A stretch of 64,000 nucleotides of DNA, taken from contig CM070594.1 of assembly GCA_036346395.1 (NCBI GenBank), forward strand, positions 54,793,519 to 54,857,518. The letters are read 5' to 3'. The DNA comes from Hsuehochloa calcarea. Lineage: Eukaryota > Streptophyta > Magnoliopsida > Poales > Poaceae. Positions 34,709 to 46,977 of this stretch are shown piece by piece. The position numbers and the translations under genes were made by a program. A model generated the notes under the pieces. That model did not search any database. It had not been told where the DNA came from and saw only the letters and a list, made by a program, of their open reading frames with translations. How positions within the stretch are numbered: the stretch's first letter is position 1; each line of letters begins with the position of its first letter.

Positions 34709-35478
34709 TTGTACTAGACTTTAAGCTTATATCAATGTTGTACGTTCGATTTATAAATCCTGTTGTAAACTCTTGATAATGATATGTTGTATTTTAATAT
34801 TTTGCCACATGTTCTCAATTAGTATATAATTTACTGCTTATTACTGTTTGTTGTTGTTAAGATTAGTTTAAGTTTTTAGGGTTCTCACATAAAAACTCGG
34901 TAACATATAATCAATAGGCCATTACTAAAATAACAATGAGTCATGATTTACTAGTTAGTGAGGTTTGTCATATCAATGGCAACTAAGTTCAAAGAGCAAG
35001 CTTAAAAAGGAACCCTATTAAAATATAGTACCTTAAATGAGATGAAGGTCCTAGGCCATGATCAAACAATGGTAAATGATAATAACGACAAGACATCAAT
35101 AGCATGTACACCTACTAGTAGAGTAGTAATAAAGTAATACATTACAACAACATGCACTTACAAGTAGGCTTTAACCAAACTGTTGAATAGGTAAAGTGAC
35201 CACTCTAGTTGACATCTAACTAGGAGTGCAGCATGTTACGGACACATAAGACCTATACCACGAGTAGTAAGACTAAACGTTTAGTTAAACAACTCGTTAG
35301 TGAATAAGCTAAGCATAATCGTTATACTAGGTAAATGAAGGTTAGCGGTAGATATGACTCGGCATTCATGCTAGTGATAGTAATCAAGATGATAGGATTG
35401 GTCGCTAAACAAGACATAGTAGACAAGAGCCCATAGACCTGGTATGATAGTTATCTGCTTACCTAGAAGTAGTCGTTA
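34709..35478. repeat. Duplicated block B, copy 2
   Basis: Matches 16413-17186 along its whole length and ends abruptly at about 35478, where a retroelement gag fragment begins. Confidence 0.8.
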
Positions 35479-36214
35479 ACAGATGCCCAAGTCAAGTAGT
35501 TTTGGTCGTGCTGGGTCAGCTCCTCAAACTCCCGGTTCGTGATGCCCATCATCTACATGTGCAAACAATAAATACATAAATTTAATGTTAGTAAATGCAT
35601 GAAATAAATTGGATAATGGTACAAAATATTCTCGTAATGTTCCAGAATTTTCTACACATTTTCCATATTTTTACTGTTAATTGTAGTGATAAAAAGCAAT
35701 TTAAGTAATTACAATTAATAAATATAGTAAATAAATATAGAAAAGCATAAAAAGTAATAATAACAGTGCTAAACATACTTCAAATACTGGAAACGATTCA
35801 AAATTTGAATTCACGAGATCCTTTTCTATTGGAATATGGATTTTTTTGGAGAATTCTGCATTTTTCTAAGGGCTAAAACGCTAATTTTCAGTTTCGAGAA
35901 AAAAAAATGTGTCATTTTAGAAAACCCGAGGGACTTTTACAAAATTTTGGGATTTTCCCTTTTTCTCCTTTTTCTTTCTCTCCTGAATTTCTTGGCCAGG
36001 CCCCTTTTTTCTGCTTTTGGGCTGCGCTCCCGACGGCCCATTTGATCCGGTCAAAAGAAGGGGTGAGGAGTTAGGGTTCCCCTTACCCTATTCACAAGGG
36101 AAGCAGCGGCCACTGGTGGCGCGCGGTGCAGCTCGACGGTGCGACGTCGCAGGCCAGGGGAGCATGGGGAGGCCGGTGCAGGCACGATGGAGGCGGTGCG
36201 TTGCGGGACGACGG
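35479..36214 (-). other. Retroelement gag start and AT-rich sequence
   Basis: On the minus strand, from the ATG at 35552 down to about 35485, the text reads MMGITNREFEELTQHDQNYL and then TWA, similar to the start of some grass retroelement gag proteins. It is cut off by block B. The rest (35560-36214) is AT-rich and then GC-rich, without a recognised gene. The junction with the copia RT at about 36215 is abrupt. Confidence 0.4.
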
Positions 36215-38700
36215 CATACTAACGCTGAGAAAAAAGAGACCCTGAGGAGACCGGGTAACCAAGATGTCCAAAAAATAGTGTAGGTCACAGAGGTCGGTCA
36301 TGGCAAACTCAGAGTGGAGACAGGTGATCAAACGCTGCAAGAGTGCAATGGAGGTCAAGATTATGTCGTTGACATACAATAGGAGGTAAGCGAGGTTCTT
36401 GCCATACTTGTAGACGAACAATGAAGTGTCAGAAACAGAAGAGACAAGCTCGTTGGAACCAATGTAGGTGGTGAACCGTTGGTACCAGGCACGTGGAGCT
36501 TGTTTGAGTCCGTACGATGAACGATGGAGAATACATACATGGTCAGGTCGTGTGAGATCAACAAAACTCGAAGGTTGCTCGCAATAAATAGTTTCGTCAA
36601 GAGTGCCATAGAGAAAAACATTCTTGACGTCAAGCTGATGAATGGGCCAATTGTTGGAAATAGCAATGTTGAGAACCATGTGAATGGATGCAGGTTTGAC
36701 GACGAGACTGAAAGTTTCATCAAAATCCACTTCAGCTTGTTGGGAGTAACCACAGACAACCCAGCAGGCTTTGTGGCGAGCAAGAGAGCCATCGAAGTGC
36801 AATTTATGTTTGAAAATACATTTGCCAATGATGACATTGGTACCAGGTGGGCGAGGCACCAAAGACCATGTGTGGTTGTCAACAAGGGCAGTGTACTCGT
36901 TAATCATGGCCTGGCGCCAATGCGGATCTGACAGCGCGACACGGTATGTCTTTGGAATTGGTGAAACGTGGATGACAGAAAGGTTTAATCACTCCAACGG
37001 TTGACAATACCATGCTTGGCACGAGTGAGCATGGGGTGAGTCCCAAGTGCTGATCGGGCCACAGGAGAAGTCTCCCAGCGAGAATCGGCAGGCAAGGAGG
37101 CTACCGCAGTAGGCGAGGATGTTGCTATGGCAGGCAAGAAGGTTGTCACGGTAGCTGATCCGGGCGAGAAGTCAGTCGTGACAGGCGAACCAGTGGCTAT
37201 GTTGGGAGAAGTTGTCACGGCATGCAAGAGTGTTGTCGCGACAGGGGAGCCGGATGCGGCAGGCCGAAGTGTTGCCGCGGTAGGCGATCCAGATGGCGCT
37301 ATAGGTGCCATAAGCGAGATATGTGTCATGGCAGGTGGAGCGGTGATCGGTGGGGAATGATTAACAACTATGTCAATTAGGAAATCGAGTGAGTCTGGTT
37401 CAACCGGCAGTTGGACCGAATAAAAGGGGAAAATTGTCTCACAAAAAATGACGTGAAGGGAGATGGTGATCCGCCGTGTGGTGATGTCAAGGCAGCGATA
37501 GCCTTTATGTGAGCTAGGGTAGCCAAGAAAAACACATGCGGTGAAGCGTGGGGAGATTTTACGTGGTGCGGTCGAGATGTTAGGGTAACAGGCAATCGAA
37601 AACTCTCAAATAAGCATAGGAAGGAGGACGATTGTGAAGTCGCTCAAAAGGGGTGAGAGGCTGAATTGATTTGGAAGGCCGACGATTAAGAAGGAAGGTG
37701 GCTGTTTGTAGAGCTTCAGCCCAAAAGGATGGTTGCATGGTTGCTTGGAAAAGGAGGGTGCGGACGATGTTGTTGAGTGTGCAAAGAACAAGCTGGGCTT
37801 TCCCATTTTGTGGGGAAATATATGGACATGATATGTCATGTGTTCAGAAGAAACCAAGGGATAGGAAATTGACAAATTCTGAGCCATTATTTGTTTGCAC
37901 CGACTTAAGAAGGAGGTTGAGTTGCGTGTGAACGTACGCATGAAAGTTCATGAGTGTGGTACTTACTCAATACAGGGCGTCGATAGATCACATTAAACTA
38001 ATTGAAAGGGAGATGTCAAACAGGAATACGAGCTAGAAAAAGGCAGTCAAAGGTGCTTGCCAAGCTGACATGCATGTAAGTAGATCGATCAGCTTTATTA
38101 TAAGATATTATGGAGGAATTTTGTAAAGATGTCATGATGTCGCGGCCTGGATGGCCCAAGCGTCGATGCCAAAGGTGTTCGGATGCCACCATGGAAAGGA
38201 AAGCATTAGGTGATGTTGCGGTCACGAGGGTTGGTTTGTGTAGAGATCCCCGGAACTATTGCAGTGAAGTGTCTCTGTCTGGGTTCGAAGGTCCTTAACA
38301 GAAAAGCCAAAACGATCAAACTCAATAGAACAAGAATTATCGCGAGTGAACTTGCGAACAGAAATCAAATTTTTAATGAGATATGGAACGACAAGGACAT
38401 CGTTGAGGAGAAAGGATGCGGTAGGTATGGGGACAAGGCTGCGGCCTGTGTGTGAGATGGGAACAGTAGAACCGTTGCCGACTGTGACAAAGGGGGGGGC
38501 AGGGAGGAGGGGAGGAGAGTTGGAGTGTACCGTCATTTGAGGCCATATGTGAAGTTGCTACGGAGTCCATGATCCAACCACCCGGCATGGAAATATAGTT
38601 CATGGCAGTGATCAACCCAGACTGATCCCATGATGGTGCGGGTGAAGAGGGCATGGTTGTCGGAGCGAGCATAGTGTTGTACGCCTGCGGTGCTTGGGGA
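36215..38700 (-). pseudogene. Copia pol remnant (protease, integrase, reverse transcriptase)
   Basis: The protease site reads WIMDSVATSHM (about 38570), where DSGATSHM is usual, so the catalytic Asp-Ser-Gly is Asp-Ser-Val. The pre-integrase zinc motif starts LWHRRLGHPG (about 38175). Integrase is in shifted frames at about 37590-38000. The RT (36215-36907) is one long open block with NVIIGKCIFKHKLHFDG, DVKNVFLYGTLDETIY, YGLKQAPRAWYQRF and the catalytic box YVNDIIL instead of YVDD. Frame changes and these active-site substitutions make it inactive. Confidence 0.85.
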
Positions 38701-38759
38701 GGATGGGCGCCAAGGCCACCGGTGCCACCAGATTGACGCCAGGTAGGGTTCCAAAGTTG

Positions 38760-39702
38760 GCCCTAGTTCATGCATGGGTTGAAGCAGACCCATGGTCCAT
38801 TGGGAGTCGGCGTGGCACTCCACTTTGACGAATTTTCACTATGATCGCCACTAGGCTTGCCCTTGTAGTTGTGACTCTTCTTGTTATTCTTTGAATTAGT
38901 TGAAATGGAACTGTCAAAGCGATCACCACGGGTGCCATGGCATCCGGAGTTGCTGCAAGGGGAGGTTGTGACATTCTTCCGAGGAATCGAGGTAAGAAGA
39001 GCAGTGGCCGCTGCCAATTTGCTCTCATTTGCAGCGCACATCTCTTGGAGCAGCAACAGTGATCGAGCAGTGGCAAAATCGAGAAAGGGAACACGCATGG
39101 AGATGATGGTAGCAGTGTTGGAGAAGCGCCCGTTGAGACCACGCAGTGTTGAGGACGAGGTGATGATTGTTGACCGGTTGCCCGATATGTCGTAGTGCAT
39201 CGGCGAGCGTTTTCAGGCGCAGGCAGTATGCGGAGACGGACATGTGACCTTGAACAATGGTGGAGAATTTTCCTTCGAGGTTTATGGCACGTGTCTCCTG
39301 GCTGTTGCAGAAGAGAGCTTTGGTGCGAAGCTAGAGATCACGGGTTGTCTGATCAGGCTCCATGGTGATGTCGAGGATGTCATCAGAGATGGATACTTTG
39401 AGCCAGGACGGTGAAGTCCTGTTGCACCCACTCAATGTTTGCCGATACGGGAGGACTATCGTCGATGTGGGAGACAAGACCGAACTTGCCCACCATAGCG
39501 AGGAAGAAGATGCGCCACTTTGTAGTTCGAAGCTTGGATATCAAGACTCACAGGGATGTGAGTCCATATGCTCGCCACATTGACAGCTTGTGAAGATGGA
39601 GCAGGTGCCAGCATGACAACAAGGTGATGCACCAGTGTGGGAGGATTGGCGAGAGCACCAGTGACGGAGTCGTCGAAGCCAGAGGAGCTGGAGGCCGCCA
39701 TG
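38760..39702 (-). pseudogene. Copia gag remnant
   Basis: The ATG at 39702-39700 opens MAASSSSGFDDSVTG, followed by NPPTLVHHLVV, a typical grass copia gag start just inside the PBS. After a frame change, DISGNRSTIITSSSTLRGLN, FLDFATARSLLLLQEM and an asparagine/serine-rich tail continue to about 38763. No intact CCHC knuckle was found. Confidence 0.75.
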
Positions 39703-39741
39703 TTGCGGAAGAGAGGTAGAATCGAAAGTAATATGATACCA

Positions 39742-39925
39742 TGAAAGACTACTAGGTTTTGGGAAATATGCGGCTTAAGCACAATCGGCCCCAGGATCAT
39801 ATTTATATGATGTGCCGGATGGGCAACAGTAAAACCGGGATTACAATAGGTTGAAACCGAGTACAACTGAAAGCAATCAAATCAAATATTGATACAAAGA
39901 AGGATAAGATTTTATCCCTAATATA
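39742..39925 (-). repeat. 5' LTR of the truncated copia element
   Basis: On the minus strand it runs from about TATTAGGGATAAAATCTTATCC to CCTAGTAGTCTTTCA, directly before the PBS. The short length and the GGGATAAAATCTTATCC start resemble small copia LTRs. The outer limit is approximate because the second LTR is missing. Confidence 0.55.
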
Positions 39926-39939
39926 TCTTGCACTGCTAA

Positions 39940-40475
39940 TAAATCTGACAACCCTCTCAATAATGTGTCAAGTTGCAGGGTCTACAGCTTAATAATACTG
40001 TGAAATGGTGTACTAGTGTGTAGGAATCGGAACGCACACCGCCGATCAGGATTGACTCATTCAGGATGACTAAGAAACAGGAATCCCTTTGCTTCTGTTA
40101 GTCAAGTGCTAAAGATTGGAATCTCGAAGTCATGTGATTAGCTGATTAATCTCAAATGAAGATATCATGTCTCCCTCCTAGTTCAGAAATATTCTTCATC
40201 AATAGCAGTTGATATATTCCTCATCCCCGCTGTAGCGAACTTCTTAACGGTTAACACACTTCACTAGCTTTTTTCCTACTGAAATTTTTCCAAGGGAGCT
40301 TAGTGGTCTTATTTGCCATCCTTTTACATTTCCCAACTTCTCAATAAATTTGGCATATAATTAGATTTCTTCTCATTTTCTCTTAGCAATCTCGAAGAAA
40401 GCTTTTCCACATAGCTTAAAGTGATCTGTGTGAAATAACTGTCTAATTAGTTCATTAATGAAAATGAAACTAGCA
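39940..40475 (+). promoter_or_regulatory. Upstream region of the receptor kinase gene (duplicated at 33290)
   Basis: AT-rich, non-coding, and shared with 33290-33580. A TATA-like TGTATAAAGG at 40627-40636 lies about 250 bases before the start codon and is a plausible core promoter. No cis-element assignment is attempted beyond this. Confidence 0.45.
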
Positions 40476-40886
40476 TACCTCAAGTTTTTATATCATGATT
40501 CAAGCATATCAAAGTGAAACTGGGATAAAAGAAAGAGGCATAATCAAGGACATGTGGCTTGCTCCTTCTGATTTCTGAAAGAGGTTTGTTTCTTGGAAGG
40601 AAGCTCTTGTTTCTAAGAAACAGCAGTGTATAAAGGAGTCCATAAGAAAAGTTATAGTATGGCACTTTCATCCTTAACGTTTCGAAAGAACAACCACGAG
40701 GGGCAACTTGTTGACCATAGAAACTTAGGCACGTGCCATTCCTCACTAAAAAACGGAGCAAGTTGGTTTGAGCTCCTTTTCAGTTTTCAGCTACTCGAAC
40801 CTATTAATTGCACCTTCAAAACTCCAAATAAAACCAGCACACTGCATATCCACATTCTCTTCATCGATCTTCAGTTCTTCACCACC

Positions 40887-43800
40887 ATGGCTCTTTTCTG
40901 CATCCGTATGGTGCTCCTCATCTTACTGGCGCCATGCGCCGCTGCACTCACCTCGCCATCCAATACCACAGACCTCGCTGCACTGCTCGCCTTCAAAGCA
41001 CAGGTCAAGGACCCCCTTGGCATCCTTGCAAGCAACTGGAACGCCACTGCATCACCCTGCTCATGGGTCGGGGTCTCATGCGACCCCCGCGGGCAGCGTG
41101 TCACCGGTCTTGAGTTCAGCGACGTGCCACTCCAGGGCAGCATCGCCCCACAGCTTGGCAACCTCTCCTTCCTATCCAGCCTTGTCCTCAGGAACACCAG
41201 CCTCACGGGTCCTGTGCCAAACGAGCTAGGTCGCCTACCCCGGCTCCAAAATCTCTCTCTTTCATACAACAGCTTGTCAGGTACTATCCCCTACAACCTT
41301 GGCAACCTCACTGGGCTCGAGTTTCTTTATCTTGATAGCAACAACTTCTTTGGGGGAATTCCATATGAGTTGCAAAATTTGCACAGCCTTCAGTTACTAC
41401 GATTGTCAAACAATGAGTTGAGCGGACCGATACCTCAAGGTCTGTTCAACAACACACCAAATTTGAGCACACTACGTCTTGGGTCGAATAGGCTGACAGG
41501 AGCAATTCCTGATAGCATCGGCTCATTGTCAAAGCTAGAGATGCTAGTCCTAGAAAACAATCTTCTCACAGGCCCCATGCCGCCAGCTATCTTCAATATG
41601 TCCAAGCTGCAAATCATAGCTGTCACGCGGAACAATCTCTCAGGTGAAATTCCTGGAAATGGGAGCTTTTACCTCCCTATGTTGAGCGTGTTCTCCCTCA
41701 ATGAAAACCGTTTCAGTGGACCTATCCCCTCGGGTCTTTCCGCGTGTCAGAACCTTGATGCGCTCTCCCTTGCTGTAAATAACTTCACTGGTGTTGTGCC
41801 ATCATGGTTGGCGACAATGCCAAACCTCACCAGAATCTACTTGTCAACCAATGACCTCACTGGAAAGATTCCGGTTGAGCTGAGCAACCTTACCGGGCTT
41901 CTTGGGTTGGACCTCAGTGCGAACAAGCTAGAAGGGAAGATCCCACCAGAATTGAGGGAGTTGAGAAACCTCAGATTCCTAATGTTATCAAATAATCAAA
42001 TAACTGGTATCATTCCTGAATCCATAGGTAATCTTTCTAACCTCATTATAATAGACTTGTATGGAAATGGGTTGACTGGATCAGTGCCAATGACATTTGG
42101 GAACTTGCTGAATCTCCAACGCATCTATATCGATGTGAACAAGCTCAGTGGGAACCTTGATTTCCTGGCTGCATTGTCAAACTGCAGGAGCCTGAATACA
42201 ATTGGGATGGCAAGCAACGCATTTGTAGGGACACTACCGTCCTACATGGGAAACCTTAGCACAGTGCTTGAAACTTTCCAAGCAGACGACAATAGGATAA
42301 CCGGAAGCATCCCCAGTACATTGGCTAACCTTCGCAACCTATTGATGCTTTCTCTCAGTAAAAACCAGCTGAGTGGGAAGATAGCCACACCAATAACTAC
42401 GATGAACAATCTCCAAGAACTCAACCTCTCCAACAACAGCTTGTCTGGCACCATCCCAGTAGAAATCAGTGGATTAACAAACCTAGTTACGTTGCATCTT
42501 GACAGCAATGAACTCGTTGGTTCCATTCCAAGCAGTATCAGTAGCCTAAGCCAGCTACAGGTTATGACATTATCCAGAAACTCATTGTCCTCAACCATAC
42601 CAACAAGTCTATGGCACCTTCAGAAACTTATTGAGCTTGATCTGTCACAAAACTCTTTGAGTGGTACCCTACCTGTTGATGTTGGAAAAGTGACCGCAAT
42701 TACCAAACTGGATCTATCAAGCAACCAGCTATCAGGTGACATCCCAGTTTCCTTCGGTGAACTCCAGATGATGATCTATCTGAATCTATCCAGCAATTTA
42801 TTTCAAGGATCAATACCAGACTCACTTGGCAAGTTGCTTAGTGTTGAGGAGATGGACCTCTCCTCCAATGCACTTTCCGGTGCCATTCCGAAGTCCTTGG
42901 CCAATCTTACTTACCTGGCCAATATGAACCTCTCTTTCAACAGACTAGATGGACAGATACCAGAAGGAGGCGTGTTCTCAAACATCACCCTCAAATCATT
43001 GATGGGGAACAAGGCACTCTGCGGCCTTCCAAGCCAAGGAATAGCACCATGCCAGAACAACACACACTCAAGGTCAAAACAACTACTGCTAAAAGTCATA
43101 TTACCAGCAGCCGTGGCATTTTTTATTGTAGCCACTTGCCTGTACATGTTGGTTAGAAGAAAGATTAATAAGCAAGGAAAGACGTCACTACCCTCAGACA
43201 CAGGCTTTCCGAACTTCCAGTTGATCTCATACCACGAACTTGTCCGTGCAACAAACAACTTCAGTGATGATAACCTGTTAGGGGCTGGAAGCTTTGGTAA
43301 GGTCTTCAAAGGGCAGCTAGATGATGAGTCTGTCATCGCAATAAAGGTCCTCAACATGCAACGTGAAGCAGCTTCCAAGAGCTTTGACACAGAGTGCCGT
43401 GCACTGCGAATGGCTCGACACCGGAACTTGGTGAGGATACTTAGCACTTGCTCTAATCTCGACTTCAAAGCACTAGTTCTTGAGTATATGCCCAATGGTA
43501 GTTTGGATGATTGGTTGTACTCAAATGATGGGCGGCACCTCAGTTTCCACCAAAGGCTTGGCATCATGCTGGACGTTGCAATGGCAATGGAGTATCTACA
43601 CCATCGGCACTTCGAAGTTGTCCTGCATTTTGATTTAAAGCCAAGCAATATATTGCTTGACAAGGACATCATTGCACATGTTGCTGACTTTGGCATTTCC
43701 AAGTTGCTGGTTGGAGATGACAACTCTATCGCATTAACAAGCATGCCCGGCACTGTAGGATACATGGCACCAGGTAATTTCCCTTGCAAAGTCTGATACA

Positions 43801-44251
43801 ATATGTATACTTGTTCTGATCTAATTATAGGCTCACCAGTTTTCTTTTCAAAATGGAACGAACAGAGTTTGGATCAACGGGAAAAGCATCACGGAGGAGT
43901 GACGTTTACAGCTACGGGATTGTTCTCCTTGAAGTCTTCACAAGGAAAAAACCAACTGATACAATGTTTGTCGGTGAGCTGAGTTTGAGGCAGTGGATTA
44001 GTCAAGCATTCCCATATGAACTCCTAAATGTTGTTGACTGTAGCCTACGGCAAGATGAACTGATGTATGGTACTGATGATGCAAGTAGGCCTTCTGAGGA
44101 CTCCACCATCTTGAAAACCTGCCTAGCGTCCATAATTGAGTTGGGCTTACTTTGCTCAAGAGCTGCACCTGATGAAAGAATGCCAATGGATGATGTGGTT
44201 ATCAAGTTAAACAAGATCAAGTCAAATTACTGTTCTCAGCTAGGAATGTAA
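40887..44251 (+). CDS. LRR receptor-like serine/threonine kinase, non-RD, Xa21-like class (LRR XII)
   Basis: Spliced product of 1,090 residues: exon 1 40887-43773, intron 43774-43865, exon 2 43866-44251. The start is the ATG at 40887 (ACCACCATGG), which opens a signal peptide (residues 1-20); the frame stays open for 87 more codons upstream, but that part resembles leader. Next are a Cys-paired LRR N-cap (CSWVGVSC), about 25 extracellular LRRs of the LxxNxLSGxIP type (about 75-710), a transmembrane helix (about 735-756) and a kinase domain. Kinase landmarks are the glycine loop GAGSFG (799-804), Lys820, the catalytic loop HFDLKPSN (His914, Asp916), DFG (934-936) and MAPE (960-963) split by the intron. 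The residue before the catalytic Asp is Phe, so the kinase is non-RD; relatives usually have HCDLKPSN. Members of this family (Xa21, FLS2, EFR) sense microbial ligands at the plasma membrane. The ligand here cannot be told from sequence. Confidence 0.93.
43774..43865 (+). other. Single intron of the receptor kinase gene
   Basis: Donor CCAG/GTAATT and acceptor GAACAG/AGTTTG join P-E-F-G-S through a split Glu codon, completing the APE motif. Splitting the kinase at this point is characteristic of LRR XII genes. The 3' part of the intron is T-rich, as expected. The pseudogene at 53.4 kb keeps the same intron position (about 54026-54119). Confidence 0.9.
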
Positions 44252-45983
44252 GGAACTCACTGAGTGAAACTTCTATTCACCAAGAACTCCGGATATTCCC
44301 AACTAATTACTACATCCGGGTGCTAATCCAAACTGGTTGAGCAGCAATAACTACAAGGAATTATAACATGTTTCAAGAATTGGCACAATTCAACATGAAA
44401 TAAAGGCTTGACAAGAGAAGTACTAGTAGCAAACATAAAAATTGCTAGGTCCTCGCACCAAAAATGCAAATTAGTTACACATGCATGCAAGCTAGGAATA
44501 GCCTATTTAGAATAATCCAGGAGGAGGTTGCGTCTTGGTTGTCCTGCTGGAGAAAGCTGTTTTGCAGCAAACATTGCAGATCAAGTAGCAAGGTGACCTA
44601 CAAGATCTTTCACATTGGTTATGTCCCAGAGCAGACATCCTAGCAAAGCTAGGTAGAGGTTGTATTTTGGTTTGTTCTTTTACCTTCTTAATGCAGTCCC
44701 TGTAATATCTTCTTTCCTTGATGAAATATTAAGCAGAGCACCCTGCTGTACTCCTAGAAAAAGTACCAGTGTCATCAATAACATATTAAACAACATATCT
44801 GGTATTAGATTACTGCAGCAACCAATGATGTACAATCGTCGACACCAGATTAAAAGGTCACATAAAGAGCTGCTTGGAATATACCTATGTACACAGCATC
44901 GATCCTATCATAGAATAATCACAACGATACAGTGAAAACATTCTTGTGGTCCGACTTCAGAAGGAAAGGAATAGGTTGCTATAGTTCAGTGCGTTTAAGC
45001 TGGATCTGAGATGAATTGAACAGGCCACATATTGCTTAAGCGAACCCCGCTAAGGATAGAGATTACTTGAACCATCATCCATCGTAGTATAGTAGCACAG
45101 GGTGATGGAGCTGCAAAACTAGGACAAAAGTCGCACAGTTTGGTGGGCATACTAGATTCTACACAACAGTAAGCCCGAGCGAGGGCAAGAACATAACAAC
45201 ATTTCGAATTCCAACCCGATCGCTAATCGAGGCAAGGAAGTACTCAGATTACAGATCCCCGGCTGCACCAACACCGACCCCATTCCCAGCGCCAAAACCG
45301 AAACCAAGTGCCAAACCTAATAAATCCTTACATGGAGATGTAGCTCCATCCTTACATGGAGAAGTAGCTCCGTTACATTGCGATCCTACGCTGAACTGCA
45401 GAACGTACACGCGGGTCGGGAGCGTCTATGAAGAGGCGGCGAGAAGCTAGTGACTTACGACGGTAGATATGTAAGGTTCGCCGCCGCCGCCGCCGCAACG
45501 GCGCGGTCGCGGTTACGCCGTACCCGCATCAGATTTTCTCTCGCGGAGCAGCAGTAGCTGCGCCGTGAAGCGTTGGGTCACGTAGCGCTACGAGCCCAAA
45601 AGGCCTTCGTTGGGCTCGTTGGACAATTGAGCGGTTAAAATGCGGCCGACGAGCCGTGCGACCTGGACGGATCACTAGTGATGCCTTGCGTTGTGCAGAG
45701 TCGGCAGAAATGTAGAACAGCAACCAACGCAGCTAACGACCGACAGGTCCAGCAAGGCGGGCACCGAAAGAAAACCTGTGGGCCAAATCGGCACGTCCAA
45801 CTTCTCCGTCGCGCAAGCCTAAGATTTTTCTGACATAGGAGGGAGGAGAGAGACAACTTACTGTAGATTTAAGAGACAATTCACTGTCCAAGTTATATAG
45901 ACAGCAGCAGTCTGGTGTTGTAGATGCTCTGAGTCGGAACCCCGTAAAATGGCTCCATGCAACTAGTCAGCTGGTGTATCCGG
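44252..45983. other. Downstream flank of the receptor gene, no gene recognised
   Basis: The first few hundred bases are the presumed 3' UTR. A GC-rich patch at about 45470-45680 contains a (CCG)n run (about 45482-45497) and could be a promoter or leader on the minus strand, but no coding exon was found. A 23-bp tandem repeat (CCTTACATGGAGATGTAGCTC-like) lies at about 45328-45373. Ends with TCCGG (45979-45983), the left target duplication of the next element. Confidence 0.45.
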
Positions 45984-46977
45984 TGTTGAATATCTAGTCA
46001 AATTTCGGCATATTTTAATCCAGAAATTAAGCATATAAAACATGACAAATAAGAGCATGAGTGATTCAACAATGATGTATTCATATTTGCTAATGAACAG
46101 GATAACAAAGAGATTCTATTAACATATTCATAGCGCACGTAAACATCGATAAGTTCTCGGGGTATACCTCTCGGGCGGGGCGATTCGTGACACCGGATGC
46201 GCCGCTACCACCAATCGACATGATGGCCTATTCGATGTAGTCGATCGAGGCGTGACGCAGACGAAACGTGATGCGTGAAGATGTTCGCCGTGCAAGATCG
46301 CGAGCGCTTCACCACCGTGATGAAGACGAAGACACAGATGAGCGGTCGCGCTAATCGCTCCCCAAAACTTGATCGCCGTCTACCCGCGGTACTCAACCGG
46401 ACGGAGTTTCGAGGCCTACTCGCCTGCAGAGCCTTCAAGCAAGGTTACGAACCGAGATTACAGAGAGCAAGAACAACAAAGAACCGAATGCAGAGTAGTC
46501 TCAGATCCTTTTATGGAGTAGAGAGCCTTTCCTCTTGAAGAATAAAGAAAAACGAAGAGACTAGTAATCGCAGCCATTAGTCACTAGCAACGCCTCCATT
46601 ACTCCTCCTCGAATGTGAAAAATGAAGAGACTAGTAATCGCAACCATTATCGCCATTTCGAGTCGGTCGCGTTTGATTTTGAATAGATAAAGAAAAACGC
46701 TACCACTTGACTGACACGCTGCAGCGCTGCGCACAGACAGACACGCACACGCACTTTACGACACGCATCGCAGGCGCTGGCGAGGCGAAGCGAAGGCGAG
46801 CGCGCGATGTCTGAGCTCTCTCCAATTGCACAAGGGGGTTACCACATTCCACCTTTTAAAGTGGTGTAACTCCCATTCAATTCTCCATATGGGACTAATC
46901 AAATTTTTCATGTGGGCCTAGGAATTTCATTTGATTAATTGTTAAATTAAAATGGTCCAAGCCCAATTAATCCAACA
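45984..46977 (-). repeat. 3' LTR of the 6.5-kb copia element
   Basis: 994 bp, colinear with 51405-52460. It lacks the long (AC)n tract of its partner, having only a short ACACGCACACGCAC stretch, and differs by many one-base indels. Confidence 0.92.

Larger units (their letters stand above)
36215..39925 (-). mobile_element. Truncated copia LTR retrotransposon, minus strand
   Basis: Read on the minus strand from 39925: a short LTR (about 180 bp), a PBS (TGGTATCATATTA at 39741-39729, a decayed TGGTATCAGAGC), gag, protease, integrase and reverse transcriptase. The element stops inside the RT/RNase H junction at about 36215, so RNase H, polypurine tract and 3' LTR are missing. Sequence unrelated to pol continues in frame beyond the break. 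Confidence 0.85.

Noticed and set aside
36017..36283. 88-codon plus frame, and the 3' extension of the minus-strand RT frame
   Set aside because: GC-rich sequence beyond the copia break; no domain, and the in-frame continuation of the RT is accidental.
40768..41269. Open frames of 153 (plus) and 132 (minus) codons over the receptor gene start
   Set aside because: Shadows of the receptor kinase coding frame.
42911..43801. 296-codon minus-strand frame
   Set aside because: Antisense of the receptor's juxtamembrane and kinase region; the plus strand has a complete conserved kinase there.
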